From assembly GCA_002692065.1 (NCBI GenBank), contig NZJX01000011.1, positions 80,920 through 115,554 on the forward strand: a DNA stretch of 34,635 bases, in the 5' to 3' direction. Positions 17,461 through 25,672 of this stretch are shown piece after piece (position 1 is the first letter of the stretch; each line of letters starts with the position of its first letter). A program made the translations under genes and the position numbers. The notes below the pieces were generated by a model. It saw only the letters and a program-made list of their open reading frames with translations, made no database searches and had not been told where the DNA came from. The stretch is from Flavobacteriales bacterium (GTDB lineage: Bacteria > Bacteroidota > Bacteroidia > Flavobacteriales > UBA7430).

Positions 17461-17461
17461 A

Positions 17462-19744
17462 TTATTTATTGTAAAGGAACTTGGTAACATATGCTTTATC
17501 TCCCTCAGCATTTGAACAAAAAACTAAATATACTCCTGTACTAATTTTTTCTCCGTTAAGATTTATTGCATCCCAGCTTATCGAACCCCCATTTGACTTT
17601 GTTTCAAAAACTAAATTACCTGAAATATCTGTTATCTTAACAATTGAATTTGATATTAGACCTTTTATGTTTATTAAACCATCATAATTTCTCTTTACAG
17701 GGTTAGGAAAAACTATTACCTTATTAAAATCATTTGCTCCTTTTGTTGCATCTGATCTGAAGGAAATTAACCCTTTATCTGTTGCCATAAATACTTCGCC
17801 TGTATTATCATTAAATTCTATATCTAGAACCTTATTTGAAAATAATGGGCTGTTATTTGTTGTAAAATGATATATCTCTTCTAAACCATCACTACTTGTA
17901 ACAACAACTCCACTATTATTCAATGCAAACCATTTTCTATTTCCACCATCTATTTCAATATCATTTACAGTTTGACCATCTAGTAAATAAGAATTATACC
18001 CACCAAGCGAAACTGTAATTTTACTAGATTCTTCCCCTAAAAAAACTTGATTAGGATTGTAAAATACATTTACTCCATTATCTGAACCTATCCAGATTTC
18101 TCCATCAAGATCTTCAATGATTGAATATACTCTATTTGAATTTAATGAGCCTTCACTTTCTAAAACTGATAATTTTTTCACTTTAGAGCCAATTCTATTT
18201 TCATCAAATACAATTAAACCATTATTTTTTAATTGAATCCACTTTTGATTATTTCTATCAATTATTAATTTTGATAGGTTTTGATTTTCTGAGATGTTTT
18301 CTAAAGAGTATGCAGTCCACTGTCCAGATAAATTTCTTTTTGAAATTGGGTGTGACACTTGAGAATTTGTTGCCCACAAATTTCCTTCATTATCAAACTT
18401 GATATCCCCAATATTAATCCAATCACTATAACTTGTTCTTTTTTGTAATGAACTATTAAGTTCATCATAAATGTTTATCCATCCCTCTGATGAAATAACA
18501 CCAATACCCTTTTGCCAACTTCCTAAAAATATATTTTCTCCTAACTTATTTATTGATACAATATCCCAAAATTCATTAACAATTACTGAATTTGAATAAC
18601 TCCAAGAATCAGAATTCAAAATTGATATTTCTGATTTTGTCCAAGTTGGATCCCAATTTTCATTTTTATTGCCATGAGCAAGAAATATAGAATTATCTAT
18701 ATATGATATTTCTGATACAAAACTTTGATATGGTCCATCAGGCTTAATTATTTTAGTTACACCTTGATTAAAATTTATTAATCCATTATTTTTATCTGCA
18801 ATCCAATAACCCATTTCATTTATGATAACATCTCTGAAATCTGACAAATAAACATCTATTTGTTGTCTGTTAATATTATTTTTTAAATTTAATTCTTCAT
18901 CAAATATATTTATATCCCACCTATCAACGACAATTAAATCCTCATAAACGTTATTATTATTTTCGTATTGATATTTTTTAATATTTTGAAAGTTTCTATT
19001 GGACAATATTATATCATAAGTATCATTAATTAAATTATAAGCAAAAAGTGTGTCTAAATTTAATTCATAACTTTTTTTATTCAATATCAAATATTCATTA
19101 AATTTTTCTATAAGATTGAAATTGGCATTTTCTCTAAAATTTATTTTTACCCAATTATTATAATTTGATGGATTTGATTCAAATCTATTAACAAAATAAA
19201 TGCCGTTTTCAGTTGATGCAAATATATATTCGTTATCAATGATCAATGACTGTATGTTCATATAACTAGCATTTTCTGCAATAAAATAGTTTTCTTTAAT
19301 TTCGTTTCGTTCTAAATCTAAAACAACTATTCCAAAACCACAAGCTAAAAATGCGTAATTAGAATCAATAACAATTTTATTAATAATTTTACTCCCAATT
19401 ATTGAAGAATTTTTTAAATCTGGAATATTAATAGTTAAATTATCTTTTAATATATCAATGTTTCCATTACTATAACCAATAATTACTCCATTAGAAAATT
19501 TATTTATGTAGGTAACTCCAATATCAGATAATTTATTCAATAAATTGATTTTTTTTATTCTTTCACTATTGGGGTTATATTTAAATAAAGCTTCATCAGT
19601 TGATGCGTAAATTTTATTTTTATAATCTATCACGTAATTAACCTTATTATAAGATAGGTGATCTCTCCAATCTCCTACTTTTATAGATTGACTGAAAACA
19701 TAATTATATATTAATAAAAAAATTAAAATAGCTTTCTGATTCAT
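17462..19744 (-). CDS. porZ: PorZ-like type IX secretion system beta-propeller protein
   Basis: A 760-residue secreted protein with signal peptide MNQKAILIFLLIYNYVFSQS, mature start near IKVGDWRDHLSYN. The body is made of seven-bladed-propeller type repeats (IYASTDEALFKYN, IFASTENGIYFVNR, IWIGSDNGVNVFYNP, VFMATDKGLISFR). These resemble the two-component-regulator propeller domain of PorZ. A T9SS sorting domain closes it (about 677-760): KVIVFPNPVKRNYDG, then VKITDISGNLVFETKSNGG and STGVYLVF. PorZ acts in the cell-surface attachment complex that transfers cargo to anionic LPS in Porphyromonas. Adjacency to recO is common in this phylum. Whether this organism makes anionic LPS is unknown. Confidence 0.87.
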   Translation of the reverse strand: MNQKAILIFLLIYNYVFSQSIKVGDWRDHLSYNKVNYVIDYKNKIYASTDEALFKYNPNSERIKKINLLNKLSDIGVTYINKFSNGVIIGYSNGNIDILKDNLTINIPDLKNSSIIGSKIINKIVIDSNYAFLACGFGIVVLDLERNEIKENYFIAENASYMNIQSLIIDNEYIFASTENGIYFVNRFESNPSNYNNWVKINFRENANFNLIEKFNEYLILNKKSYELNLDTLFAYNLINDTYDIILSNRNFQNIKKYQYENNNNVYEDLIVVDRWDINIFDEELNLKNNINRQQIDVYLSDFRDVIINEMGYWIADKNNGLINFNQGVTKIIKPDGPYQSFVSEISYIDNSIFLAHGNKNENWDPTWTKSEISILNSDSWSYSNSVIVNEFWDIVSINKLGENIFLGSWQKGIGVISSEGWINIYDELNSSLQKRTSYSDWINIGDIKFDNEGNLWATNSQVSHPISKRNLSGQWTAYSLENISENQNLSKLIIDRNNQKWIQLKNNGLIVFDENRIGSKVKKLSVLESEGSLNSNRVYSIIEDLDGEIWIGSDNGVNVFYNPNQVFLGEESSKITVSLGGYNSYLLDGQTVNDIEIDGGNRKWFALNNSGVVVTSSDGLEEIYHFTTNNSPLFSNKVLDIEFNDNTGEVFMATDKGLISFRSDATKGANDFNKVIVFPNPVKRNYDGLINIKGLISNSIVKITDISGNLVFETKSNGGSISWDAINLNGEKISTGVYLVFCSNAEGDKAYVTKFLYNK

Positions 19745-19773
19745 TTATTATATTTAATAAAATGTAAAAATAA

Positions 19774-19781
19774 TATATTTG
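19774..19781 (+). promoter_or_regulatory. Putative promoter -7 element (TATATTTG) of tRNA-Arg
   Basis: TATATTTG matches the Bacteroidota -7 consensus TAnnTTTG exactly and ends 8 bases before the first base of the tRNA. That gives a short 5' leader, as expected for a tRNA gene. A TTG -33 box is not obvious. Confidence 0.6.
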
Positions 19782-19789
19782 TTCGATAT

Positions 19790-19866
19790 GGCCTTGTAGT
19801 TCAACTGGATAGAATATCAGATTTCGGCTCTGAGGGTTGGGGGTTCGAATCCCTCCAAGGCCACCA
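19790..19866 (+). tRNA. tRNA-Arg (anticodon UCG)
   Basis: A complete cloverleaf of 77 bases including an encoded CCA. The acceptor stem is GGCCTTG/CAAGGCC with discriminator A. The D arm is GTTC...GAAT, and the anticodon stem TCAGA/TCTGA encloses loop TTTCGGC with anticodon TCG. The variable loop is GGGTT, and the T arm is GGGGG-TTCGAAT-CCCTC. It reads CGN arginine codons, mainly CGA. It lies alone between the divergent porZ-like gene and a terminator-like hairpin. Confidence 0.97.
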
Positions 19867-19880
19867 AAGAGGAATCTATC

Positions 19881-20100
19881 TCACTTAGAAACAGCGTTCC
19901 GCTTTTTAATACTTAATCTAATAATAACTCCAGGAATTTGATTGATAGTATAGTTCACATCTAATAATTTCAAACCAGAAGAATAATAGTTTTCAGTAAA
20001 ATTATATGATCTATTTAACGTAATTTGAAAAGTTGTATTGATCTTCGTTTAAGTTGTCAAAAATAATTCCCGATATTTTAATTTTCTGGTTTTTTATGAG
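19881..20100 (-). pseudogene. Possible remnant of an outer-membrane protein gene
   Basis: Two minus-strand frames look protein-like but have no start and are broken against each other. One (about 20100-20013) reads KIKISGIIFDNLNEDQYNFS and then a stop. The other (20048-19881) reads ITLNRSYNFTENYYSSGLKL, then LDVNYTINQIPGVIIRLSIK and stops at 19881-19883. The alternating polar and hydrophobic residues resemble beta-strands of an outer-membrane barrel, and KISGIIFDN resembles the start of a carboxypeptidase-regulatory-like domain. A frameshifted, shortened copy of a larger gene would explain this, but chance open frames in AT-rich DNA cannot be excluded. Confidence 0.3.
19889..19907 (+). terminator. 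Candidate intrinsic terminator of tRNA-Arg
   Basis: AAACAGCG, loop TTC, then CGCTTTTT gives a hairpin of seven pairs with one mismatch and a GC-rich AGCG/CGCT core. It runs straight into a T-tract, 23 bases after the tRNA 3' end. It overlaps the end of the possible gene remnant on the other strand. Confidence 0.5.
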
Positions 20101-20106
20101 CTTAAA

Positions 20107-21279
20107 TCATAAATAACTTAACCACCATTTATTAGAAGATGTTTTATACTCCATGTATCTGTAACATAAAGGATATAATATTAATATGACAATAAACCAA
20201 ACTAAGTATACAACCCAAAGAGAATAACCATATTCAACTAATTGTTGATTTTGACCGACAAAGGGAGTCATATTGAACATTATACTAGGGTCACCATCAT
20301 TAATTATTAACAAAATAATGGCAAATACATGAATTACAAAAATATGTAAAAAATAATAAAACAAAGGAACCCTTCCGAATACTATAAAAAAATCTGTTAA
20401 TCTATTTTTAATCTTTTCAATAAGAGCCAATACTAGAAGCGAAGGCCCAATAGTCATTAAAATATATAGCAGTGAAGGGGGATATTTAGTTGTGTTCAAA
20501 AAATCCATTATTGTAAATATAAGACTATCTTGTTTGGTTAAAGAATTGGGTTCACCATAGATGTCAAAATATCTAAGCATTAAAAATAAGACAATAGAGA
20601 AGCAACTATATTTTATTAATAAATATCGTCTTTCTTTTTGATGATAGTTAACAAAAATGGGGGCCATAGCATAACCAATAGCCATCAAACCTATCCATGG
20701 TATTATTGGATACCCAAATACTACACTAGTACTTTCTGAAATCTTCACAAGACCACCTTGATGAAGAAAGTACCAAAGAATCGAAGCTACACCTTGACCA
20801 TCAAAAACAATAGAATCAAATAAATTATGGAAACACACAATTGATAAACCAACTATCAATATAAGTCTATTAGTTAAATAGATAATTACTGAAAGAAATA
20901 ACATTCCAAATGCTATAGCCCATATAACTTGTAGGATAATTATCGAAAATGATGGATCAAAAAACCACAAAAAGTTATTCACAATTATCTCTAAAAAAAT
21001 AAGCCAAATTCCTCTGATAAATAAAAATTTAGATAGCTTTTGTCTATTCTTCTTGTACCCGTACAAATATGCTGAAGTACCAGTTAATAATACAAAAACT
21101 GGAGCACAATAATGAGTAATTATTCTAGTAAAAAAAAGTATCGGTGTTGTTGTGGTTAAATCTGTTGGATTAGAAGTAAATGATCCAAAAATAAAATAGT
21201 CTCTTACATGGTCTAACGCCATTATTACCATAACTAATCCTCGTAAAAAATCAATTGACTCTATTCTATTTTTTCGCAT
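20107..21279 (-). CDS. Membrane acyltransferase-like protein (DUF1624 / HGSNAT-like)
   Basis: A 390-residue integral membrane protein with about ten hydrophobic segments. The N-terminus RIESIDFLRGLVMVIMALDH, followed by VRDYF, is the hallmark of the DUF1624/heparan-alpha-glucosaminide N-acetyltransferase catalytic family. Those proteins are thought to acetylate sugars across the membrane. A middle motif, GYPIIPWIGLMAIGYAMAPI, and a C-terminal FGRVPLFYYFLHIFVIH, also fit. The start codon is well placed because the family signature begins at residue 6. It seems somewhat less AT-rich than its neighbours. It is a single-gene unit with no partner gene. The substrate is unknown. Confidence 0.87.
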   Translation of the reverse strand: MRKNRIESIDFLRGLVMVIMALDHVRDYFIFGSFTSNPTDLTTTTPILFFTRIITHYCAPVFVLLTGTSAYLYGYKKNRQKLSKFLFIRGIWLIFLEIIVNNFLWFFDPSFSIIILQVIWAIAFGMLFLSVIIYLTNRLILIVGLSIVCFHNLFDSIVFDGQGVASILWYFLHQGGLVKISESTSVVFGYPIIPWIGLMAIGYAMAPIFVNYHQKERRYLLIKYSCFSIVLFLMLRYFDIYGEPNSLTKQDSLIFTIMDFLNTTKYPPSLLYILMTIGPSLLVLALIEKIKNRLTDFFIVFGRVPLFYYFLHIFVIHVFAIILLIINDGDPSIMFNMTPFVGQNQQLVEYGYSLWVVYLVWFIVILILYPLCYRYMEYKTSSNKWWLSYL

Positions 21280-21282
21280 TCA

Positions 21283-21290
21283 CAAATATA
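21283..21290 (-). promoter_or_regulatory. Putative promoter -7 element (TATATTTG), possibly leaderless start
   Basis: On the minus strand TATATTTG matches the TAnnTTTG consensus exactly. It is identical to the element before tRNA-Arg. It ends only 3 bases before the ATG at 21279, so transcription would begin at or very near the start codon. No convincing -33 box is seen. It could be a chance match in AT-rich DNA. Confidence 0.45.
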
Positions 21291-21469
21291 TTATTATTTT
21301 AAATTTAAACCCCTATAAAAACTATTTACATTTAATACATCAGATGTTTATTAATACCATAAGATATGAGTCCTAAAATAACCATTTTAAATTTACCTTA
21401 AAATAATGATTGAGACATTATACTAACTTTTTAATTTATTGAAAAATAATTAAAAATAAAATTGAAAGT

Positions 21470-21502
21470 TTTTTATTATTTATTTTCAATAAATAATAAA
21501 AA
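21470..21502. repeat. Perfect 15-bp AT-only inverted repeat
   Basis: TTTTTATTATTTATT (21470-21484) pairs without mismatch with AATAAATAATAAAAA (21488-21502) around the 3-base spacer TTC. It lies about 130 bases before the M1 aminopeptidase start. It could be a cruciform, a protein-binding site or a weak bidirectional transcription stop. Confidence 0.6.
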
Positions 21503-21629
21503 TAGGTAATAGTTAAACTCTTATAAATTTATGTCAGATAACTCCATAAGAATTTAATCATTTAATTTTCATAAATTAATTAATTTTTAATTTATTAGTA
21601 TTAATTTTACTTTTAATAATTCGCTTAAA

Positions 21630-23972
21630 ATGTATATAAACTCAAATAAATCGAATCTTATTTTTTTATTTATTTCAATGTTGTCTAATCTAATAGCTCA
21701 AGAAAATTTAAATACGAACAAGTTTAGACAATTACATCAAGAATTACCTACCCCTAACGTCTATAGAACAGCAAGTGGGGCTCCAGGACACCAATACTAT
21801 CAGCAAAAAGCTGATTATGAGATAAATGTTGAATTGGACGAAAAGACATCAATATTATCAGGAAATGTAAAAATAACTTATACCAATAATTCTCCTGATG
21901 TTTTAAGTTACTTATGGATTCAGTTAGACCAAAATATACGTGCTAAAAATTCTCATAGCCAACTAACTAAAACTAGTAGTATAAAAAAAAATATGAGCTT
22001 TAGTACTATACAAAGAATACATGATAATGTGAATTTTGACGGAGGGTTTAAATTATTGGAAGTACGTGATTTATATGGTAAAAAATTACAATATATAGTC
22101 AACGAAACTATGATGAGAATAGAACTTCCTAAGTCGTTAAAAAAAGGACAAAAATTTTCATTTGAAATAAAGTACTTCTACAATATTAATGACAGAATGA
22201 AGATTGGTGGAAGAAGCGGATATGAATATTTTGAAGAAGATGGTAATTCTATATTCACCATTGCTCAATTTTTCCCAAGAATGGCTGTTTACAATGAAGT
22301 AGAGGGTTGGCAAAATAAACAGTTTTTGGGCAGAGGAGAATTTTCATTACCATTTGGAGATTATAGGGTAAGTATAACAGTCCCAGCAGATCATATTGTT
22401 GCAGCAACAGGTGAACTAAAGAATTACTCAAATGTTTTAAATAAAATCCAGATTGAAAGATTGGAAAAAGCCCAAAATAACTTTACAGATCCTGTAATTA
22501 TTGTTAACCAAGAAGAGGCACTTGAAAATGAAAAAACAAAAAGTGAATACAAAAAAACGTGGATTTTCGAAGCTGAAAATATTCGAGACTTTGGATGGGC
22601 CAGTTCCAGAAAATTCATATGGGATGGAATGGCCGTAGATATTTCAGGGCAAAAAGTTATGGCTTACAGCTACTATCCAAAAGAGGGAAATCCTTTATGG
22701 GAAAAATATTCAACTAAAGTAGTTGCCCATACGCTAAAAATTTACTCTAATTATACTATAAATTACATTTATCCTCAAGCTTCCTCCGTACATTCAAAAT
22801 CTATTGGAATGGAGTATCCAATGATTTCTTTTAATTTTGGAAGACCCGAAAAAGATGGGACATACTCTGAAAGGACAAAATATGGAATGATTGGAGTTAT
22901 CATTCATGAGGTTGGACATAATTTTTTCCCCATGATTATTAATTCTGATGAGAGACAATGGACATGGATGGATGAAGGATTAAATACTTTTGTTCAATAT
23001 ATTACTGAGCAAGAATTTGAAAGAAACTTTCCCTCTAGAAGAGGACCTCCCTCCAACATTGTAGAATATATGAAAGGAGATAAAAGAGGTATTGTTCCAA
23101 TAATGACAAATTCTGAATCTATCCTTCAATTTGGGAATAATGCATACGGTAAACCCGCAACTGCATTGAATATATTACGCGAAACGGTTATGGGTAGAGA
23201 TTTATTTGACTATGCCTTTAAAACATACAGCAAAAGATGGGCATTCAAACACCCAACCCCCGCAGATTTTTTTAGATCTATTGAAGATGCTAGTGCTGTT
23301 GACCTTGATTGGTTTTGGCGAGGTTGGTTCTACACTAATGATCATGTTGATATTTCACTTGATAAAGTAAATTGGTATAAAATTGATACCAAAAATCCTG
23401 ATATTGAAAACCCAATAGCAAAAGAAAATCAAAAAAATCAAAATACTTACATTGGATACAGTAAAAATAAAATATCTATTCCCAAAACTGTAACAGAGTA
23501 TGATAAAGATGCTACAGATTTTTATACAACATTTGATCCATATGACACAAATATTTTAGATAGAGAAGATTATATAAACTTCATGAAAAAACTTAATAAT
23601 AATGAAAAACTAATCTTAAATTCTGATAAAAATTATTATGAAATCCAATTCTCAAATATTGGAGGATTAGTTATGCCTATAATATTAGAATTTTTATATT
23701 TAGATGGTACCAAAGAAACTATTAGGATTCCAGCAGAAATATGGAAAATGAATTCAAAATCTGTTAAAAAAGTATTCATACTGGATAAAGAGCTTTCAAA
23801 TGTAGTTTTAGATCCCTTTTTAGAAACAGCCGACACTGATAGAAATAATAACTATTGGCCAACTAAAAAAGAGCCAACTAGATTTCAGTTATTTAAACAA
23901 AAACAAGAAAATAATATAAATCCCATGCAGCGAGAAAAAATAATTAAAGAAAGATTAAAAAATGATAAATAA
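21630..23972 (+). CDS. Secreted M1-family metallopeptidase (aminopeptidase)
   Basis: A 780-residue zinc aminopeptidase. An N-terminal hydrophobic signal (about 9-23, NLIFLFISMLSNLIAQ) is followed by a beta-sandwich domain (YEINVELDEKTSILSGNVKI). The catalytic domain carries HEVGHNFFPMIINSDERQW with H426, E427 and H430, and the third zinc ligand E449 in WTWMDEGLN exactly 18 residues after the second His. Note that the usual GAMEN exopeptidase motif is replaced by a local IGMEYPMISF sequence, as seen in Bacteroidota members. Probably it degrades peptides in the periplasm or at the surface. The DUF6702 gene overlaps its end by 11 bases. Confidence 0.94.
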   Translation: MYINSNKSNLIFLFISMLSNLIAQENLNTNKFRQLHQELPTPNVYRTASGAPGHQYYQQKADYEINVELDEKTSILSGNVKITYTNNSPDVLSYLWIQLDQNIRAKNSHSQLTKTSSIKKNMSFSTIQRIHDNVNFDGGFKLLEVRDLYGKKLQYIVNETMMRIELPKSLKKGQKFSFEIKYFYNINDRMKIGGRSGYEYFEEDGNSIFTIAQFFPRMAVYNEVEGWQNKQFLGRGEFSLPFGDYRVSITVPADHIVAATGELKNYSNVLNKIQIERLEKAQNNFTDPVIIVNQEEALENEKTKSEYKKTWIFEAENIRDFGWASSRKFIWDGMAVDISGQKVMAYSYYPKEGNPLWEKYSTKVVAHTLKIYSNYTINYIYPQASSVHSKSIGMEYPMISFNFGRPEKDGTYSERTKYGMIGVIIHEVGHNFFPMIINSDERQWTWMDEGLNTFVQYITEQEFERNFPSRRGPPSNIVEYMKGDKRGIVPIMTNSESILQFGNNAYGKPATALNILRETVMGRDLFDYAFKTYSKRWAFKHPTPADFFRSIEDASAVDLDWFWRGWFYTNDHVDISLDKVNWYKIDTKNPDIENPIAKENQKNQNTYIGYSKNKISIPKTVTEYDKDATDFYTTFDPYDTNILDREDYINFMKKLNNNEKLILNSDKNYYEIQFSNIGGLVMPIILEFLYLDGTKETIRIPAEIWKMNSKSVKKVFILDKELSNVVLDPFLETADTDRNNNYWPTKKEPTRFQLFKQKQENNINPMQREKIIKERLKNDK

Positions 23973-24480
23973 TTTCTTTTTATTGGCTACCACATTATTT
24001 TTTCAATTTCATGACTTTCATGTAACTCATTCAACTTTTCATTATAATAATGAAACAAAATCAATGGAAATTACTATTAAAGTTGCTTTAAAAGATCTTG
24101 AAAAATCAATTGAAAATAAATATTCTAAAAAATTAACTAATTTTTTGGATAATCATAAAAACATTTCTCTCGAAAAGAAAATTGTTGAATACTTTGAAAA
24201 TAATTTAAAGCTTTCAGTAAACAACAATATACAAGAATATAAGTGGGTGGGGAAAGAATTGAGCAATAATTTACATGATATCTTTTTGTACTTTGAAATT
24301 CCCAATTATGATAAAAAAGAAAATTTAGACACAATAACAATCCAAAATACTCTTTTTTTAGAATTATATAACTATCAAACTAATATTGTCTTAATTAACA
24401 TCTTAGACAATAAATATAATCTGACATTTACTGCTGACAATTATGTTCAAAAGATATTTATGGATAATAAAAGTTGGTAA
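23962..24480 (+). CDS. DUF6702-family protein, M1 peptidase partner
   Basis: A 172-residue protein with a short N-terminal hydrophobic segment (INNFFLLATTLFFQF). HDFHVTHSTFHYNNETKSME and ITIKVALKDLEKSIE follow. These match DUF6702 (H.f.vS.tei.yn...k.leItlriF.dDlE), a family known mainly from Bacteroidota and usually encoded next to an M1 peptidase, as here. The ATG lies 11 bases inside the peptidase gene, so translation is coupled. The function is unknown. A periplasmic accessory of the peptidase is a guess from context. A convergent hairpin follows. Confidence 0.75.
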   Translation: MINNFFLLATTLFFQFHDFHVTHSTFHYNNETKSMEITIKVALKDLEKSIENKYSKKLTNFLDNHKNISLEKKIVEYFENNLKLSVNNNIQEYKWVGKELSNNLHDIFLYFEIPNYDKKENLDTITIQNTLFLELYNYQTNIVLINILDNKYNLTFTADNYVQKIFMDNKSW

Positions 24481-24502
24481 GTGTGATTAAATTATTGAAA
24501 AG

Positions 24503-24547
24503 ATTGAAATTAAATTTTTTTTTGTTAAAAAAAATCTCACTTTCAAT
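24503..24547. terminator. Candidate bidirectional terminator between convergent genes
   Basis: A compound hairpin: outer arms ATTGAAA (24503-24509) and TTTCAAT (24541-24547), an internal loop, then inner arms ATTTTTTTT and AAAAAAAAT (from 24514 to 24535) around a 4-base loop. The A/T tracts supply a U-run in either direction. It sits midway between the DUF6702 stop and the stop of the hydrolase on the other strand, as a shared terminator would. Confidence 0.5.
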
Positions 24548-24590
24548 TAGATTTTTCCATTCAAATAATAATAAAAAATAATTTTATTTT

Positions 24591-25571
24591 CTATTCTTTA
24601 TCAATTTTTTCTGCAAAATCTCGGTGAGCCTTAATAAGTATCTGAGGATTGTCAATATTACTTGCATGTCCTGAATTAGGAATCTCAATATACTCTGCAC
24701 CTGAGACAAGAGAGACAAATCTTTTAACTGTTGATGGTCGTGCTTCATCAAACTCACCAGTAGTAAAAAGAACTGGAACAATTATTTTTCTTAAAGAGTC
24801 ATTAATCTCATAATTAATTAATGTTCCAGTTGGACTAAATTCACTAGGCCCCCACATATAATTGTATATAAAATTATTACCACTGATATTTTCACGATTA
24901 AAAGAACTATTAAATAATTCATACCCAGGTATAGTTTCCCAGTTGACATCTTTCGATCTAATCATAAAGTTTTTATAAAAAATGTTCATAGCATCTTGAT
25001 AAGATTTAGTTTCAAAAGTGTTTGTTTTTTCAGCTACCATGATATCATATTGAATACTCTTTGGTAATTGAGTAATCAAAGTATCGCAATCAGCTACCCA
25101 GATTGGAGTCGAGAAGAAAGGACTATTAAATACTATTCCTTTAATCCCCTCAGGATATTTTAAATAGTATTCTAGAGCTAAGGCGGCTCCCCATGAATGC
25201 CCAGTTAGATAAAATTCATTTAGGTTCAATTCAACAGTTATTACTTTAACCTGTTCCACAAATTTATTGACCTTCAGAAGCGTGGTGTCTTCATGGTAGG
25301 TTGAGAGCCCCCCCCCTAACTGATCAATTAATATCACTGGGCGCTCATCTGATATTCCATTTAAATAAATTCCCCCTTCACTTTTTCCCCCTGGCCCTCC
25401 ATGAAGGTATAAATATGGTGTTTTTGTTCCCTCACCAAGTATACCATACCAAATTTTTCCGCCATAAACATTAACATACCCATATCCATTTTTTAAATAT
25501 GGATTCTGACACTGTAGTAAACCACAATTAATAGAAAATAATAAGACAGAAAAAAATATTCTCTTTTCCAT
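24591..25571 (-). CDS. Secreted alpha/beta hydrolase, proline iminopeptidase-like (S33)
   Basis: A 326-residue protein with a signal peptide (about 1-21, MEKRIFFSVLLFSINCGLLQC), possibly a lipoprotein at Cys16 or Cys21. The hydrolase core has the oxyanion motif HGGPGG (57-62), the nucleophile Ser126 in LTGHSWGAALAL, the acid D275 in GEFDEARP, and His302 in NSGHAS. The triad is therefore complete. HGGPGG together with DQLG (83-86) is typical of proline iminopeptidases. The usual Cys-Gly-(Arg/Asn)-Ser that follows reads GGGLS here, encoded by a run of nine G. Secretion is unusual for the cytoplasmic members, but Bacteroidota have many exported ones. Substrate not proven. Confidence 0.86.
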   Translation of the reverse strand: MEKRIFFSVLLFSINCGLLQCQNPYLKNGYGYVNVYGGKIWYGILGEGTKTPYLYLHGGPGGKSEGGIYLNGISDERPVILIDQLGGGLSTYHEDTTLLKVNKFVEQVKVITVELNLNEFYLTGHSWGAALALEYYLKYPEGIKGIVFNSPFFSTPIWVADCDTLITQLPKSIQYDIMVAEKTNTFETKSYQDAMNIFYKNFMIRSKDVNWETIPGYELFNSSFNRENISGNNFIYNYMWGPSEFSPTGTLINYEINDSLRKIIVPVLFTTGEFDEARPSTVKRFVSLVSGAEYIEIPNSGHASNIDNPQILIKAHRDFAEKIDKE

Positions 25572-25672
25572 AAAGTTTAATTTATAATTTGATATTGTTA
25601 CTTAAATATATCTTTTTTCTGTTTAAATAATTTATTATATTTAAAAAATTAACACTAAAACGATATTTAACT

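Larger units (their letters stand above)
21280..21629. other. Divergent intergenic region, about 350 bases
   Basis: The gap separates the divergent DUF1624 and M1 aminopeptidase genes. It is very AT-rich, carries stops in all frames, and holds no tRNA or coding signature. It contains the minus-strand -7 element at 21283-21290 and a perfect 15-bp hairpin at 21470-21502. No clear TAnnTTTG element points towards the M1 gene. Confidence 0.7.

Noticed and set aside
17461-17511. Upstream extension of RecO
   Set aside because: It overlaps the porZ-like gene end, and the conserved RecO N-terminus begins at the ATG at 17460.
19790-20106. tRNA-Arg as an integration site with a flanking attachment repeat
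   Set aside because: I found no integrase gene and no second copy of the tRNA 3' end in the window.
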